Assembly (NCBI RefSeq): GCF_036898095.1
Contig: NC_090766.1
Location: 31,477,972-31,541,971 of the forward strand
Length of the DNA stretch: 64,000 nucleotides
Direction of reading: 5' to 3'
Source of the DNA: Palaemon carinicauda
Taxonomy: Eukaryota; Arthropoda; Malacostraca; Decapoda; Palaemonidae
Numbering within the stretch: position 1 is the stretch's first letter; every line of letters starts with the position of its first letter. A program made the translations under genes and the position numbers. Under the pieces are notes generated by a model. The model did no database searches. It was given only the letters and a program-made list of their open reading frames with translations, and was not told the DNA's origin. Shown here piece by piece: positions 11,673 through 26,299 of this stretch.

Positions 11673-13595
11673 GTGGGAGGCCCCCTATCCCCGCCCAAGC
11701 CTCGGGTTGGGGGATGCCTCAGATTACATTGGCAAGCATGGAAGGCCCAAGGAGCAGAACCTTGGACAGTGTCCGTCCTAAAGGAGGGCTACAGACTCCC
11801 ATTCCTGGCGAATCCACCCCCTCTTATTCCGGCCAACCGGACGGAATGGCTAGCGCCCAAAGATCCAGTAAAGAGGACCGCCCTTCAAGAGGAGGTGTCC
11901 TCCATGTTGGAGAAGGGCGCTATGGAAGAAGTTCCTCTCCTAGGACCTGGTTTCTACAGTCGCCTATTCCTGGTAGAGAAAGCGACTGGGGGGTGGAGGC
12001 CAGTTATAGATCTGTCGGCTCTCAACAAGTTCGTCAAGAAGACGGACTTCAAGATGGACACTCCAAAGTCAGTTCTGCTGTCCTTGAGGGAGAAAGATTT
12101 TATGATGACCGTCGACCTCAAGGACGCATACTTCCAAATTCCGATCCACCCATCGAGTCGGAAGTTCCTCCGGGTGAAATGGGGTTCCCAGATCCTGCAA
12201 TTCAGGACTCTTTGGTTCGGTCTGTCAACAGCGCCCCAGGTGTTCACGAGAGTCTTCGCGACTGTATCAGTGTGGGCTCACGAACAGGGCATCCGCCTTA
12301 TCAGATACCTGGACAACTGGTTGCTCCTTTCCACCTCAAAGGTCCTCTTGGAAGAACAAGGGAGAAGTCTCCTTCAGTTTTGCAGAGATCTGGGGATTGT
12401 CATCAACCCAAAGAAGTGCAATCTATCCCCGTCCAACAGAATGATCTACTTGGGGATTACATTGGACACCATTCAAGGGAAAGTTTTCCCTTCGGAGGAC
12501 AGGATCAAGAACCTCAGGCACATCATCAAGCCCTTCCTATCGGAACAGCCAAAGAGAGCGAAAGACTGGCAGAGGATGATAGGCCACCTGGTCTCGTTGG
12601 AGAAACTAGTCCCACAGGGGAGGATAAAGCTCAGATCCATCCAATGGAATCTCAAGAGCCTCTGGTGCCAGACACACTTACAACAAGTGCTAGTTCGGGT
12701 CCTTCCAGACACAAGACCCTCCCTGGAAGGGTGGTACTGCCAGTCGAACTCCCTCAAGGGGATGCCCTTCGGGACCAGCCCTCCAGAATTGCTCGTGTTC
12801 ACAAACGCCTCCAACCAAGGGTGGGGAGCCCACCTCCTTGACGGGACGGCACGAGGCACCTGGTTGGAAGGGGAAAAGCAACTCCACATCAATGTCCTGG
12901 AGCTGAAAGCAGTCCAGAAGGCATGCTTACACTTCGCAAGTCTGCTAAAAGGAAACACAGTGGCGTTGATGTGCGACAATGCCACGGTAGTAGCGTACAT
13001 AAAGAAGCAGGGGGGCTTAAAATCGAGGGAGTTGTGCGATCTCACCATAGAGATTCTGAATTGGGCAGAAGAAAATCAAGTAGTCTTTTTAGCAAGGTTC
13101 ATTCCCGGGAAGAGAAACGTTCTGGCCGACGGCCTCAGCAGAATGGGCCAGATAGTAGGGACAGAGTGGTCCCTCCTCCCGGAAGTACCCAGACTCATCA
13201 TTCAGCGTTGGGGTTCCCCGGTTATGGACCTCTTTGCAACGAGACTCAATGCCCAACTCCCAGTCTACTGCTCCCCGGTGCCAGACCCGAAATCAGCCCT
13301 GGAAGACGCTTTTCAGCACAAGTGGGACAACCTGGATGTTTACGCTTTTCCCCCCTTCACGTTGATAAGGCAAGTGCTCAACAGAGTAAGGGCCGCCAGA
13401 AACCTAAAGATGACTTTGGTAGCGCCCTGGTGGCCGGAGAGGGAGTGGTTCGCAGACCTAAAAGACCTAACGAGTCACCCACCGTGGCCTCTACCCGCCA
13501 GGTCAGACCTTCTGCAACAGCCTCACTTCCTCAAGTTCCACGACAACCCACTCTCCCTTCGCCTTCACGCCTGGAGACTATCCAGCGGCTCCTGA
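11673..13595 (+). CDS. DIRS reverse transcriptase / RNase H
   Basis: This is a 640-codon open frame beginning directly after the ORF1 stop; no ATG marks its start. RT motifs are in order: GGWRPVIDLSALNKFV, MMTVDLKDAYFQIPI, FGLSTAPQVFTRV and then the catalytic box, here YLDN. The family normally has YLDD, so N215 replaces the second catalytic aspartate. RNase H follows with LLVFTNASNQGWG, where N378 replaces the usual aspartate, then NVLELKAV, MCDNATVVAY and ADGLSR. Both changes read as GAC to AAC on the plus strand. The frame overlaps the recombinase ORF by about 670 bases, typical of DIRS. Confidence 0.93.
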   Translation: MGGPLSPPKPRVGGCLRLHWQAWKAQGAEPWTVSVLKEGYRLPFLANPPPLIPANRTEWLAPKDPVKRTALQEEVSSMLEKGAMEEVPLLGPGFYSRLFLVEKATGGWRPVIDLSALNKFVKKTDFKMDTPKSVLLSLREKDFMMTVDLKDAYFQIPIHPSSRKFLRVKWGSQILQFRTLWFGLSTAPQVFTRVFATVSVWAHEQGIRLIRYLDNWLLLSTSKVLLEEQGRSLLQFCRDLGIVINPKKCNLSPSNRMIYLGITLDTIQGKVFPSEDRIKNLRHIIKPFLSEQPKRAKDWQRMIGHLVSLEKLVPQGRIKLRSIQWNLKSLWCQTHLQQVLVRVLPDTRPSLEGWYCQSNSLKGMPFGTSPPELLVFTNASNQGWGAHLLDGTARGTWLEGEKQLHINVLELKAVQKACLHFASLLKGNTVALMCDNATVVAYIKKQGGLKSRELCDLTIEILNWAEENQVVFLARFIPGKRNVLADGLSRMGQIVGTEWSLLPEVPRLIIQRWGSPVMDLFATRLNAQLPVYCSPVPDPKSALEDAFQHKWDNLDVYAFPPFTLIRQVLNRVRAARNLKMTLVAPWWPEREWFADLKDLTSHPPWPLPARSDLLQQPHFLKFHDNPLSLRLHAWRLSSGS

Positions 13596-14617
13596 AGAAG
13601 GAAGGTTATTCTCACTCCACAGCTAAGAGAATGTCGCTATACCTGAGGAAGTCGTCAGTGGCAATATACCAGGCAAAATGGGCCTCCTTCACAAAGTGGT
13701 GTGCTGAGAGACACATTAGACCTCTTAAGGCCTCAGTCCCAGACATAGCAAAGTTTCTGGTGTTCCTCAGAGACAAAGTAGGGATGTCAATCCCAGCCAT
13801 AAAAGGAGTTCGGGCTGCCTTAGGCCAAGTCTTCCTCCTGAAGGGCATCGACCTGGGGGCCTCGAGACACATAGCGATGCTTATCAAAAGCTTCGAACAA
13901 TCTTGCCCCCCTCAGGCGAGGAGAGTGCCCCAGTGGGACTTAGCCTTGGTCCTGAAGATGCTGTGTCGTCCTCCCTTTGAGCCCTTTAAAGATATCATGG
14001 ACAAAGACCTTTCCCTCAAGGCCGTCTTCTTGCTGGCCTTGGCGTCAGCCAAGAGGGTGAGAGAGATTCATGGTTTGTCATACGACGTCTCTCACTCAAA
14101 GGGGTGGAAAGAAGTATCCTTCAAGTTTGTACCTTCTTTTGTGGCCAAAACTCAGAACCCAGCAGTCTGGGACCCGAGGTTCGTAGGTTTCTCGATTCCT
14201 GCCATCCCTAAGACAGGTAATGCAGAAGACTTAAAATTGTGCCCAGTGCGAACAATTAGAAAATACCTGGAAAGGACAGCGCATCTCCGACCGGAGGTCA
14301 AGAGCCTCTTCGTTTCCACGGGTATTAATAAGAAACAAGTTTCCAAAAACACCATCTCCTTCTGGTTGAGGCAGGTGATCGCCAGATCCTACAAGGAAGC
14401 TGGCATAGCAGTGCCAGGCACTCCCAGACCTCATGACATCAGGGGCCTGAGCACCTCCTTAGCCTTTGAGAAAAACATGGCAGAAGGACAAATCCTGCGA
14501 GCAGGTACTTGGTCGAGCCAGTCAACCTTTACCGCCCACTACCTCAAGGATTACTCAAGGAAATCCTTGGACGGGTACTCCATTGGAACAGTCATCTCCG
14601 CCCTCCAAGCTGTATAA
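12923..14617 (+). CDS. DIRS tyrosine recombinase
   Basis: The 564-codon frame starts at ATG 12923 inside the RT/RNase H ORF in another frame. The recognisable recombinase begins near residue 200 (about 13520), so the true start may be later or depend on recoding. The SAM-like N-terminal region (YLRKSSVAIYQAKWASFTKW) is followed by the catalytic domain. Candidate catalytic residues are R378 (KRVREIHGL), H504 and R507 (HDIR), W530 and Y540 (HYLKD). All expected residues are present, so this is the best-preserved ORF of the element. It would integrate the circular cDNA. Confidence 0.92.
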   Translation: MLTLRKSAKRKHSGVDVRQCHGSSVHKEAGGLKIEGVVRSHHRDSELGRRKSSSLFSKVHSREEKRSGRRPQQNGPDSRDRVVPPPGSTQTHHSALGFPGYGPLCNETQCPTPSLLLPGARPEISPGRRFSAQVGQPGCLRFSPLHVDKASAQQSKGRQKPKDDFGSALVAGEGVVRRPKRPNESPTVASTRQVRPSATASLPQVPRQPTLPSPSRLETIQRLLKKEGYSHSTAKRMSLYLRKSSVAIYQAKWASFTKWCAERHIRPLKASVPDIAKFLVFLRDKVGMSIPAIKGVRAALGQVFLLKGIDLGASRHIAMLIKSFEQSCPPQARRVPQWDLALVLKMLCRPPFEPFKDIMDKDLSLKAVFLLALASAKRVREIHGLSYDVSHSKGWKEVSFKFVPSFVAKTQNPAVWDPRFVGFSIPAIPKTGNAEDLKLCPVRTIRKYLERTAHLRPEVKSLFVSTGINKKQVSKNTISFWLRQVIARSYKEAGIAVPGTPRPHDIRGLSTSLAFEKNMAEGQILRAGTWSSQSTFTAHYLKDYSRKSLDGYSIGTVISALQAV

Positions 14618-14932
14618 CGGTAATCCCCAGGCACACTCAAGACTAGCGACCGGTAGGCACAAGTGCGGTTCTCCTACCTCCTACCCAGTTGCTTACTTGC
14701 CTCTTCGGGGGGTACCGTCTGTTCCCAGGAATCACTCATTCTTCACGACTACACGTCGAGAAGAAACGTCGAAAGAAGATTTTCTAAAGGTGAGTTCCTA
14801 GACACTAACGTGAATTATTTGAATATTTACCCTCGCTTCCGCTCTCTGGTAGGTCTTGTTATACTGAGGCCTGTTGGCCTTCGCGACCAGGTCAGTGGGT
14901 CAGGTTGGCACTCCCGCCTCCTAAAGTGTAAG
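14618..14932 (+). other. DIRS 3' untranslated region
   Basis: This lies between the recombinase stop and the internal complementary region. It has no open frame of interest and no repeats that I can see. Confidence 0.6.
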
Positions 14933-15035
14933 TCTCCTAAAGAAAGTAATTCGAAGGTAAGTATTCGTGTTGGAACAAATCAAAAATTTTAAATAATTTT
15001 TATTTTTCCTAACATACTTACCGAGAACTACTTTC
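14933..15035 (+). repeat. DIRS internal complementary region
   Basis: The first part, TCTCCTAAAGAAAGTAATTC through GTGTTGGAACAAAT, is the reverse complement of the left end. The second part, ATCAAAAATTTTAAAT through GAGAACTACTTT, is the reverse complement of the right end. The two meet at a shared AT, matching the short terminal overlap expected for DIRS circle formation. Confidence 0.93.
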
Positions 15036-15100
15036 GGGTAATGGCCCTCCCTACCTTCCCTGAGTGCCTTCTTCCCTTACTAGCATGATGCTAATGCAAT

Positions 15101-15320
15101 AGAACTTAATGACGAACGTGACCTGGCTAACGGGCGACCTACCGTTAATCCTACCCTCGGGGCACATTCCTGGATGCCGGGGGTAAAAGCTACTGAGAGC
15201 TCGGAACGGGGGGTATATATTCAAATCTCTGGTCGTAGAGAGAGATAACAAGTGATCTCCTAAAGAAAGTAGTTCTCGGTAAGTATGTTAGGAAAAATAA
15301 AAATATTTAAAATTTTTGAT
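15101..15320 (-). repeat. DIRS right inverted terminal repeat
   Basis: It begins AGAACTTAATGACGAACGTG and ends TTTAAAATTTTTGAT. It is the inverted partner of 8779-8982; the outer ~35 bases differ from the left end and match the second half of the internal complementary region. Confidence 0.93.
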
Positions 15321-15358
15321 ATTTTCTATTCTTATCAAGTGATATCTTTCACCTTACA

Positions 15359-17285
<1,927 letters not shown>

Positions 17286-17292
17286 TTTCAAA

Positions 17293-19140
<1,848 letters not shown>

Positions 19141-19222
19141 ATATAAGGTATATACTTAAGTAATTTTTATAATGCTTTTATTGCGTTATTTAATGTTTCC
19201 GAATGTCAAAAGAAAAAGTATA

Positions 19223-19524
19223 CCCTTTTACCCCAGGGGTATTTGGAAATTTCCAACCCTTAACCCCCAGGGAGTTATTTTTTTCCTGGCATATTTTGCA
19301 ATATATTTTTTTTTTAATTGCTCTAACAGCCTTATTTTTTGTCATGGAGAGGTCAGGTTGACCTCATTCTCTTGGAAATTGCCTGAATTTTCTAAAAAAA
19401 ATTATCAAAAAATAGGAAAAACTAATTTTTATAGCATTTTTTGCAAGGACGTTCCGGTACGTCCATGGGGGTAAAGGGATGGCTTTTGTGAATCGTACCA
19501 GTACGTCCTTTGGGGGTGAAAGGG
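19223..19524. mobile_element. Possible MITE with CCCTTT terminal inverted repeats
   Basis: The left end CCCTTTTACCCCCAGGGG and the right end, inverted CCCTTTCACCCCCAAAGG, match at 15 of 18 positions. An internal GGGGGTAAAGGG near 19470 repeats the terminal motif. The ends resemble piggyBac-like termini, but TTAA is absent at the flanks, so the assignment is weak. It abuts a LINE fragment on the right. Confidence 0.5.
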
Positions 19525-19776
19525 TTCCACTACGCACCAGCATCGATAATGCAGCGACTATTTAATGCGCTGCCAGCTCATCTAAGAAACATATCGGGAG
19601 TGAGCGTAGATGTGTTTAAGAATAAGCTCGATAAATACCAGGGATGCATCCCAGACCATCCAAGACTGGAAGATGCAAAATACACCGGAAGATGCATTAG
19701 CAACTCTCTGGTGGATATACGAGGTGCCTCACACTGAGGGACCTGGGGGAACTCAAACGTAGAATAAGGCAATAAG
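19525..19776 (+). pseudogene. LINE ORF2 C-terminal fragment and short 3' UTR
   Basis: About 70 codons, FHYAPASIMQRLFNALPAHL followed by RNISGVSVDVFKNKLDKY, end at TGA about 19735-19737. The FNALPxHLRN block is the C-terminal motif of CR1/Jockey-group LINE reverse transcriptases, a different family from the copy at 15.5 kb. The rest of the element is absent; the left edge coincides with the MITE-like boundary. Confidence 0.75.
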
Positions 19777-20376
<600 letters not shown>

Positions 20377-20378
20377 AA

Positions 20379-20391
20379 TGGTGGCAGCGGT
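20379..20391 (+). promoter_or_regulatory. Primer binding site, probably tRNA-Leu
   Basis: TGGTGGCAGCGGT begins two bases after the LTR. Its complement, ACCGCTGCCACCA, equals the 3' end of common animal tRNA-Leu plus CCA, as I recall those sequences. A degenerate second copy (TGGTGACAGTGGT) follows 27 bases later. Confidence 0.7.
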
Positions 20392-20427
20392 AACACACCA
20401 ATAAATGGTGACAGTGGTTAAACACTA

Positions 20428-20542
20428 TGAATCAGAGAAAGATCTTCAAGTAACTATAATATTAAACTCTAAGAATTAGAGAAAGATCTTCAAGACTTCA
20501 AAATAAAACCTGTAAAACCAGAGAAAGATCTTCAAGAACTCA
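20428..20542 (+). repeat. Three copies of a 17-base motif in the 5' leader
   Basis: AGAGAAAGATCTTCAAG occurs three times, near 20432, 20471 and 20520, with a related GGATCTTCAA near 20640. The remaining leader to 21049 is AT-rich with no frame. The role is unknown. Confidence 0.75.
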
Positions 20543-21049
20543 ACGTTATCTACGTGTATCTACAATTTTGACTAAGTAATATAGTCCATCGAAATATTTA
20601 ACATTTAATGAATGTTATGAATACAAACCGATGAACTGGATCTTCAATCATCATCCTAGGAAACCCAAGGACTGACGTTCAACGTTTGCAAAACATATCC
20701 AGGAAGCACTACATTCAACAAGAAACTCGAACGATACATCGCTAACAAAACATCAAGAGAGAGAGAGAGGATGTGTCGACATCACACAGATCCTTATAAA
20801 AGCTAAGTACAAATTTTTGAATTCATTCCAGTTTGGGCAGTGAAGTGTAGTTATCACGAGTCGTTAGTCGATTATTACTGGGGTGAGTGAATTGCTAACT
20901 TTTATTTCCATTCATTAAAGGAAACTGTGTTCAACTCCGAATCCTCATCTAGAATTTTTTCTCTCTTTGTGCTAATTCCTTTTTCTTTCAGAAATTCTCG
21001 GGAAATGTCTTGGGATTAGTAACATTGTTTGGGGAATTTTATTATACAT

Positions 21050-22205
21050 ATGCGTTTACGCAGTGGACGTCTGTACTCATATAGATATTTTGATAGAATT
21101 GCAAGGGATCGAAGAGATAGGAAAAGAAATACAGCAGTCATGACTCCCCCTGTGAGCCCTACCCCTGGACCTAGTGGCGTAGGCCAGACTAATCCTCCTC
21201 CAATTGTGACGCTTGTAAATGCCAGGTCAGCAATCCTCCCTTTTCAGGGTCGGGTCAATGGGTTCTTGCCACAAAATGTGGAGTCATGGATTTCATCCAT
21301 CGATGCCCATTTAAATGCCAAACAAATCGTAGACCCTTTTGTACAATTACAAGAAGCTAAAAGTTTTATAGATTTTTCTATGGGGGATGCGAGTGCATAT
21401 TTAAGAGGTGTTTCATTTCAAGAATGATTTCAAAGTTAGGTTACGCGCGGTCTATGGGGGTGAGGAAGCCTTGGATGTAGTATCAACATTACGAAATACA
21501 CTTAATCAAGCCACTATGAATCGGCTTAATGTTATTGAGAGAGCAGCTCTCATAGCTGATAGGCTTAATGAATATCAGGACATTTTAGGTAATTCCACCT
21601 GGGTTACTAGAGATAACATCTCCGTGAAAGATTTTTTACGATTAATGTATTTAACTTGCATGACACTTATGTTGCCTGAAGCTTTAGTGCGGTGTTTTGA
21701 TAAGAAGTTAACGCCTGCAAGTACGGAATTGGATGTATATAAACAGATAAAGAAACACATGTCCAAGTGTCCAGATCTCGATCCCGTGTTAACTCAAGTT
21801 TTTGCAAAGAATGAAACAAAGCCACAAACAGTGAACGTAGTTAGTAGTCAAGTAGCGGGAATGACGTGTTATAATTGCAAACGTCAAGGTCACTTAAGCG
21901 CGGACTGCAGAATGAAATTCTGCTCGATTCACAACAGTGCAACTCATTCATACAGTCAATGTTACTCGTGTAAGACACAACAGAATCCCAGAAATACACA
22001 GTCAATTCCACAGTCAGTTCCATATGGAAATAAAAAGAAAAATCCTCATTTTAACAATAAGAAGAAACAACCAAATGTCAATGTAGTTCAGAGTCCAAAG
22101 CAAACAAACACTTCTTCGAATATCGCTGAGCCTGGGTCGTCAAACCAGACCTCGCAAGGTCAGACTAATTTTCAGAATGTGCAGAGCAAAGCAAATACCA
22201 CATAG
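21050..22205 (+). pseudogene. Gag of the errantivirus-like element, one frameshift
   Basis: The first ATG is at 21050. The first 120 or so codons read in one frame to a TGA at 21425-21427. The remainder continues in another frame from about 21408 to TAG 22203-22205, so one single-base shift lies near 21405-21425. The second part carries one CCHC zinc knuckle (CYNCKRQGHLSADC, 21867-21908) and a Gln/Asn/Lys-rich tail. The shift falls in the middle of the capsid-like region, so it is damage rather than programmed recoding. Confidence 0.85.
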
Positions 22206-22249
22206 TTAACTCCAGAGGGGAAGAGAGTGATGTTGGGTCAAGGTCATTC

Positions 22250-22957
22250 ATGTCAACATCAATAGTATTGAATAATCAATTTAATGTTTTATCAGATAAT
22301 TGTGAGACAATAGATTTTCCTATGAAACACACGGCCGAATTAAGTAAAACAGTGCATGCTCCCGTAGATTTGCAACGAATTCATACAATAATAAGCCAAA
22401 ATGAGTTACGACCAACCTTATATGCTGTAAATTTAGAACACAAATCCTTTACGTTATTTTTTTACTCTGGTAGTCCACGTAATATCATGGATTTGAAGAC
22501 ACATCATTTGTTGTTTTCGGACTTTCCGATTGAAAAATCCGGAATTAGACTCTCAGGTATAGGAAATAATAAATTAAATGTCATAGGCATAACTCATGTT
22601 CAGTTCAAAGTCGGTAAACGCACGTTTGCCGATACATTTGTTTTTGTAAAAAACATTAATATGTATCCAGCTGTAATTATAGGATACCCATCTATGGGAA
22701 ATCAAAACATTATCTTAGCCCCTGCCAAGCACGGCGTGTATATCAAAGGGAAATTCTATAAGTCTTCTAATACCTTAAAATCAGTTTTGGATAAAAAGGA
22801 GACGACAAATGTAACCGTAACGTACGTTGAAGAACCAATAACTTCTCTCACTAATAAAGAAATAATATACGCGACCCAGCAGAATTCTCGTTCACCCGTA
22901 ATATCCTCTTGCACGCAATCTATCGAACCAAATGTACCTTCGAATTTAATAGTGTAA
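22250..22957 (+). pseudogene. Aspartic protease region of pol, active-site residue changed
   Basis: The frame is shifted by -1 relative to gag, as expected for programmed gag-pol frameshifting in errantiviruses. The retropepsin motif that is normally D-S/T-G reads YSG (22463-22471, FFYSGSPRN), so the catalytic aspartate is missing. The conserved flap and VIIGYPSMG region are present. TAA stops at 22955-22957 and 22964-22966 separate this part from RT in the same frame. Confidence 0.8.
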
Positions 22958-22966
22958 ATAAAGTAA

Positions 22967-24471
22967 ACATTACCGGGATCTGAAATATTAATCCTTTCCG
23001 ACACTTTGAAAACTAACGGATTGTCTGTCACACAAGCTATTTATACAGTAGGCTCACATCAACAATGTAATATTGAAGTCTGTAATCATTTAAATAACAC
23101 TTTAGTAATTCACAAAAATCAACATACATTGGATGTAGAAGTTTATAAACATCGTATTCTAACCGTTGCTGAGATCAATCACTCTCAATCAGTTGCGGAT
23201 GAATCCCTTTTGCGATCTATTGAAAATAAAATCAATAAAGACATTCAAGACAAAGAAATTCAGCAGAAAATTTTTGGACTTTTAACTAAATATCATGATG
23301 TTTTTTCCACTAAGGATGGATCCTTAGGAAAAACAGATGTGATCGAGCATCAAATAAGGTTAAAGGACAAGCAGAAAATTATCTATGTACCCTCGTACAG
23401 ACTCCCTATGAAATTCCAGAATGAAATAAATGATGAAGTAGGTAAAATGCTAGAAGAAGGAGTCATTAGTAAATCAAACAGCCCTTATAATTTTCCTTTA
23501 ATAGTTGTACCGAAAAAAGATCAAACATGGCGTATCTGCGTCGACTTCCGTCGTCTAAACGAGGAGACGATCCCTGATCGATTCCCAGTGCCATGTACTG
23601 ACGATATTTTGTCTTTGTTAGGTCAGAATAAATATTTTACCAGTTTGGACTTACTTAAAGGCTTTCCCCAGATATCATTAGAAGAAGATAGTATCCCATA
23701 CACAGCCTTCAGCACAGCCAGGGGACATTATGAATTTTTACGGATGCCTTTTGGTTTACGTTGTGCTCCTATAACATTTACAAGAATGATTAACATAGTG
23801 TTTGGAGACTTGTTAGGGGATATATTGCATGCCTATATGGATGATCTTGTAATCTTTTCCAACACCTTAGAAGAACATCTACGTAAGTTAGAACTAGTAC
23901 TACAGAGATTAAGACAACATAACTTAAGGGTAAAGATTAGTAAGTGTGAATTTTTCAAAACAGAATTAGTATATTTGGGTTTCATGGTGTCAAGCCAAGG
24001 TCTTAAAGGAGTCCATGATAAGGTGTCGGCTATACGTAATTTTCCCATACCTACTAATGTCAAGGGAATACAGCAATTTCTGGGTTGTAGTGGATATTAC
24101 AGGCGTTTTATACGTAACTATTCAATAATAGCCGCTCCTTTAACTGAGCAACATCAACAGGCGTTTAATACTTTGAAAGATGAACTGTGTAGTTCTCCTA
24201 TCTTAAAATTTCCTGACTTTGGTAAGGAATTCTTCATTGCAACAGACGCCTCAGACTTAGGAGTAGGAGGGGTATTGCTTCAGCAATATGATAAACAATT
24301 TTTCCCGATAGCTTTCTATTCTCGAAAATTGAGAACTTCCGAAAGTAAGTATGCAGTAATAGACAAGGAAGGGCTAGCTATTGTTAATTCACTAGGGCAT
24401 TTTAAGTTCATAATTTACGGTTATCCTGTTAAGGTTCTTACTGACCATAAACCACTAACAGAGTTCTTTAA
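22967..24471 (+). pseudogene. Reverse transcriptase and first part of RNase H, interrupted
   Basis: It is open from 22967 in the same frame as protease. RT blocks are all visible: WRICVDFRRLNEETIPDRFP, SLDLLKGFPQI, RMPFGLRCAPITF, and YMDD at 23834-23845 (intact). Next come LVYLGFMVSSQG, GCSGYYRRFI, and RNase H FFIATDASDLGVGGVL and FYSRKLRTSESKYAVIDKE. About ten residues appear missing between AAPLT and EQHQQAF compared with relatives. The frame is cut at the TTAA where the piggyBac-type element sits and resumes after 27279. Confidence 0.92.
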
Positions 24472-24770
24472 CCCTGGATAGGTACGGTGGGTCGTTTGCG
24501 ACCCCGAGCGTCAAAAAAAAACAGGTTTTTCTCACGTGACTCACCCCTGTGACTGAATTTGTGGGTGATCGACCTGCAGGAGGTGTCTCCCCTACACGCT
24601 CTAGTAGTGTCCAGATGTGCATTGCTGTAGCTGTACTCCTTCCCCGATTTCTGAGACGCGTCGGGGTCGTTCGCGTCCGAGTTTACCCTTCTGAGGTAGT
24701 TTGCATAATTATCAAAGTTATTACGTATTATGAAATTGTCGTAGAATGGTGCAACTTGTATAGGTTATCA

Positions 24771-26290
24771 GTTGTGGAAAGTCTTGGTGGATTGTTTGGC
24801 TACCATGTGCATGTTTTTTTTTTTTAGTTAAAATGTCGTTCATCACCACGAGGACCATTTTACCGCGAGTGCCCCTTTTTCATTTTTTTTCATTTTTTTG
24901 CCAAGTCATTTTTCCGTAAGATATTGCCAAATAGTGTCGTAAAACTTTTGCTTGTTTAGTGTTGGAAAGTGTGTCTAGATGATCTGGCTACCCATGCATG
25001 ACTTTGTTTTTGTCAGATACGACGTAGTTATTGGTATATTGGGTATTTAACTGCGGTTACCAATTTCTGTTTTTTTTTCAATATTTGTAAAAATTACTAC
25101 GTAGTAAGGAATTGCCGTATATTATTCATTTTTTTTTCATGTTTATGTGTTAGAAAGTGTGCCTTGATGGTTGGGCTAACACGTGCATGTCTTTTTTTTT
25201 ATCTGAGATGTCGTATATTAGAATGTCGGGCATTTTACCGCGAGTGTCCCTTTTTAATTTTTTTTAATTATTTTGCCAAGTCATTTTTCCGTAAGATATT
25301 GCGAAATAGTGTCGTAAAACTTTTGCTTTTTTAATGTTGGAAAGTGTGTCTAGATGATCTGGCTACCCATGCGTGATTTTGTTTTTGTCAGATACGACGT
25401 AGTTATTGGTATATTGGGTATTTAACTGCGGTTGCCAATTTCTGTTTTTTTTTCAATATTTGTAAAAATTTACTACGTAGTAAGGAATTGCCGTATATTA
25501 TTGATTTTTTTTTCATGTTTATGTGTTAGAAAGTGTGCCTTGATGGTTGGGCTAACACGTGCATGTCTTTTTTTTTATCTGAGATGCCGTATATTAGAAT
25601 GTTGGGCATTTTTCCGCGAGGGCCCCTTTTTATTTGTTTTGCATTTTTTTGCTTAGTCATGTTACCGTAAGGAATTGGCAAGTAGTGTCGCAAAACTTAT
25701 ATTTTTATAGTGTTGGAAAGTGTTTCTAGATGATCTGGCTACCCATGCCTATTTTTTTTTTAGCCAGATATGGCGTATATATAAGTATGTGTTCGATTTT
25801 CCTGTGATTGCCATTTTTTCGTTTTTTCCCATTTCTTTCAAAATTACTACGTACTAAGGAACTATCACAGAGTAATATTTCATTTATATGTTTATTTGTC
25901 GGAAAATATGCCTTGATGGCTTGCCTAGCACGTGGCTGAAATTTTTTTTTTCTGAAATGCCGTATATTAGAATGGCCATTTTTCCACGAGTGCCCCTTTT
26001 TATTTGTTTTGCATTTTTTTGCTTAGTCATGTTACCGTAAGGAATTGGCAAGTAGTGTCGCAAAACTTATATTTTTATAGTGTTGGAAAGTGTTTCTAGA
26101 TGATCTGGCTACCCATGCCTATCTTTTTTTTAGCCAGATATGGCGTATATATAGGTATGTGTTCGATTTTCCGGTGATTGCCATTTTTTCGTTTTTTCCC
26201 AATTCTTTCAAATTACTACGTACTAAGGAACTATCACAGAGTAATGATTCCTCTAGATGTTTATTTGTCGGAAAATTTTGTTTACTTTTT
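24771..26290. repeat. Satellite-like ~187-bp monomers inside the piggyBac-type element
   Basis: Anchor motifs of the type GTTGGAAAGTGTGTCTAGAT recur near 24961, 25336, 25712 and 26082. A second type, GTTAGAAAGTGTGCCTTGAT, recurs near 25147, 25525 and 25897, with degenerate ends at 24771 and 26265. Two alternating ~187-bp types thus make a ~374-bp higher-order unit. Each unit carries the palindromic ACTACGTAGT or a relative, and a GATACGACGTAG or CTGAGATGTCGTA motif. Confidence 0.88.
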
Positions 26291-26299
26291 TTTTGATTG

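Larger units (their letters stand above)
8779..15320 (+). mobile_element. DIRS-type tyrosine-recombinase retrotransposon, structurally complete
   Basis: DIRS elements copy through an RNA and a circular DNA and integrate with a tyrosine recombinase, leaving no target duplication. This copy has inverted terminal repeats (8779-8982 and 15101-15320), an ORF1, an RT/RNase H ORF, an overlapping recombinase ORF, and an internal complementary region (14933-15035) equal to the reverse complements of the two outer ends joined. Both edges sit at GAT/AT (8776-8780 and 15318-15322). ORF1 has three stop codons and two RT/RNase H aspartates are changed, so it is probably inactive. Confidence 0.95.

Noticed and set aside
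24549..24827. 92-codon frame at the left of the piggyBac-type element as a gene
   Set aside because: It reads through the terminal inverted region into repeat monomers and matches no domain.
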